A stretch of DNA of 64,000 nucleotides from contig NC_084497.1 in assembly GCF_030035675.1 (NCBI RefSeq), forward strand, positions 26,464,455 to 26,528,454, given 5' to 3'. The stretch's first letter is position 1. Each line of letters begins with the position of its first letter. The notes beneath the pieces are model-generated. The model did no database searches. It was not told the origin of the DNA and worked only from the letters and a program-made list of their open reading frames with translations. The stretch is from Rhineura floridana. Its lineage: Eukaryota > Chordata > Lepidosauria > Squamata > Rhineuridae. Shown piece after piece: positions 63,371 to 64,000 of this stretch. A program made the translations under genes and the position numbers.

Positions 63371-63905
63371 TGCTTGGGAGATATTGAGATTAAGAACCAT
63401 TATTTTATTGATATTTCATTTCTCACATTTCTTTTCAAAATATTGATATCTCCTTTCAAAGTAATGAGATTTCCTATCAAAACATTGATGCCAATATCGT
63501 TATTTCGGGGAGGAAAAATACACAAATAAATACAGGTAAAAGTAAAAGCAGCAGACAGCAGACAAACAACAAACTTGAATCAGTACCGGCCTGTTAGGTT
63601 GACGGAAAGCTTTCAAAGTGGTACCAGGTGACAGATCCCATCCCTCATCTGTGCTATATCTGTGGATTTGTGGTTGAAGTCGGGAGAAGGTACGTGTACT
63701 GCATTAAATATGTCAATTTTTAAAATTGCGTTTCCTTGCTTCTTGAGTTTATTACACGTTGCATTTTATTGCATCACCACCTGAATTCGACAGAATAAAA
63801 TACAATAAGTAAGGGAGAAAAAGAAGCAAGGAAAATGCATGTAGCACAGTGCATTGTAATTCCTACACCAGGCAGAGAAATCATCGAGTGGTCTGCTGAG
63901 ACCCT
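63371..63905. other. Intergenic AT-rich stretch, nothing recognised
   Basis: Short repeated phrases ('attgatatttc', 'aaaatattgatatctcc') occur at 63400-63490, but no gene or known element. Confidence 0.5.
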
Positions 63906-63909
63906 CAGC

Positions 63910-64000
63910 AATTTTCACCACCGTGGACAGCTTGGATGAAAGCCCAGAGCGGATTCCACTGCCCCACTGACTTCAAAGCCACCAACTACCGCTAGTCAAC
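63910..64000 (-). mobile_element. Fragment of the 'cagtggaggctggtggctc' MITE, cut by window end
   Basis: 'cgtggacagcttggatgaaa ... gcggattccactgccccact ... aagccaccaactaccgctag'. Confidence 0.6.

Overview
This is a vertebrate nuclear window, almost certainly from a squamate reptile (lizard or snake). The host genes have introns. The intergenic DNA is dominated by squamate-type mobile DNA: Bov-B (RTE) LINE ends, Sauria-type SINEs sharing the Bov-B tail, a 5S rRNA-derived SINE with the same kind of tail, CR1 and L2 LINE ends, several hAT-like MITE families, and long GATA microsatellites. The species cannot be fixed from the sequence. No endogenous retrovirus, Polinton or CRISPR array was recognised.

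Layout. 1-15182 (minus): the 5' two thirds of PANK4 (10 exons; the rest lies beyond the left edge), starting in a CpG-rich block. 19384-21474 (minus): HES5-like gene A. 30243-33801 (minus): HES5-like gene B. 57755-59493 (plus): HES5-like gene C. The PANK4-HES5 order and orientation match human 1p36, but mammals have one HES5 there and this window has three related bHLH-Orange genes. The 24 kb between divergent genes B and C, and the rest of the intergenic DNA, holds repeats plus a few unique blocks.

How the parts fit. All three HES5-like genes have the same compact promoter: a CCAAT box, 7-9 bp, a TGTGGGAA site (the consensus of the Notch effector RBPJ/CSL), 43-44 bp, then a TATA box. Outside the promoters, five roughly 100-bp blocks at about 24.2, 26.0, 39.9, 50.3 and 51.7 kb can be aligned with each other. 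They share a GGCACAY(G) motif, then GTGTGGGAA 35-48 bp on, and often a CTAATG before and a CACAC/CTGAGG after. They look like duplicated Notch-response modules that spread with the gene cluster. A further group of three TGTGGGAA sites lies at 44.56-44.98 kb. By simple arithmetic about two TGTGGGAA octamers are expected in 64 kb on both strands; I count eleven.

Genes B and C encode complete HES5-like repressors ending in WRPW. Gene A, the copy in the mammalian HES5 position, has Gln for the conserved basic-region Glu and a net frame change that takes the WRPW codons out of frame, although its promoter and splice sites look intact. PANK4 carries the Val and Trp replacements known from amniote PANK4, so its kinase half should be inactive. 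Coordinates of exons come from reading splice sites by eye; repeat boundaries are approximate unless a target-site duplication is given.
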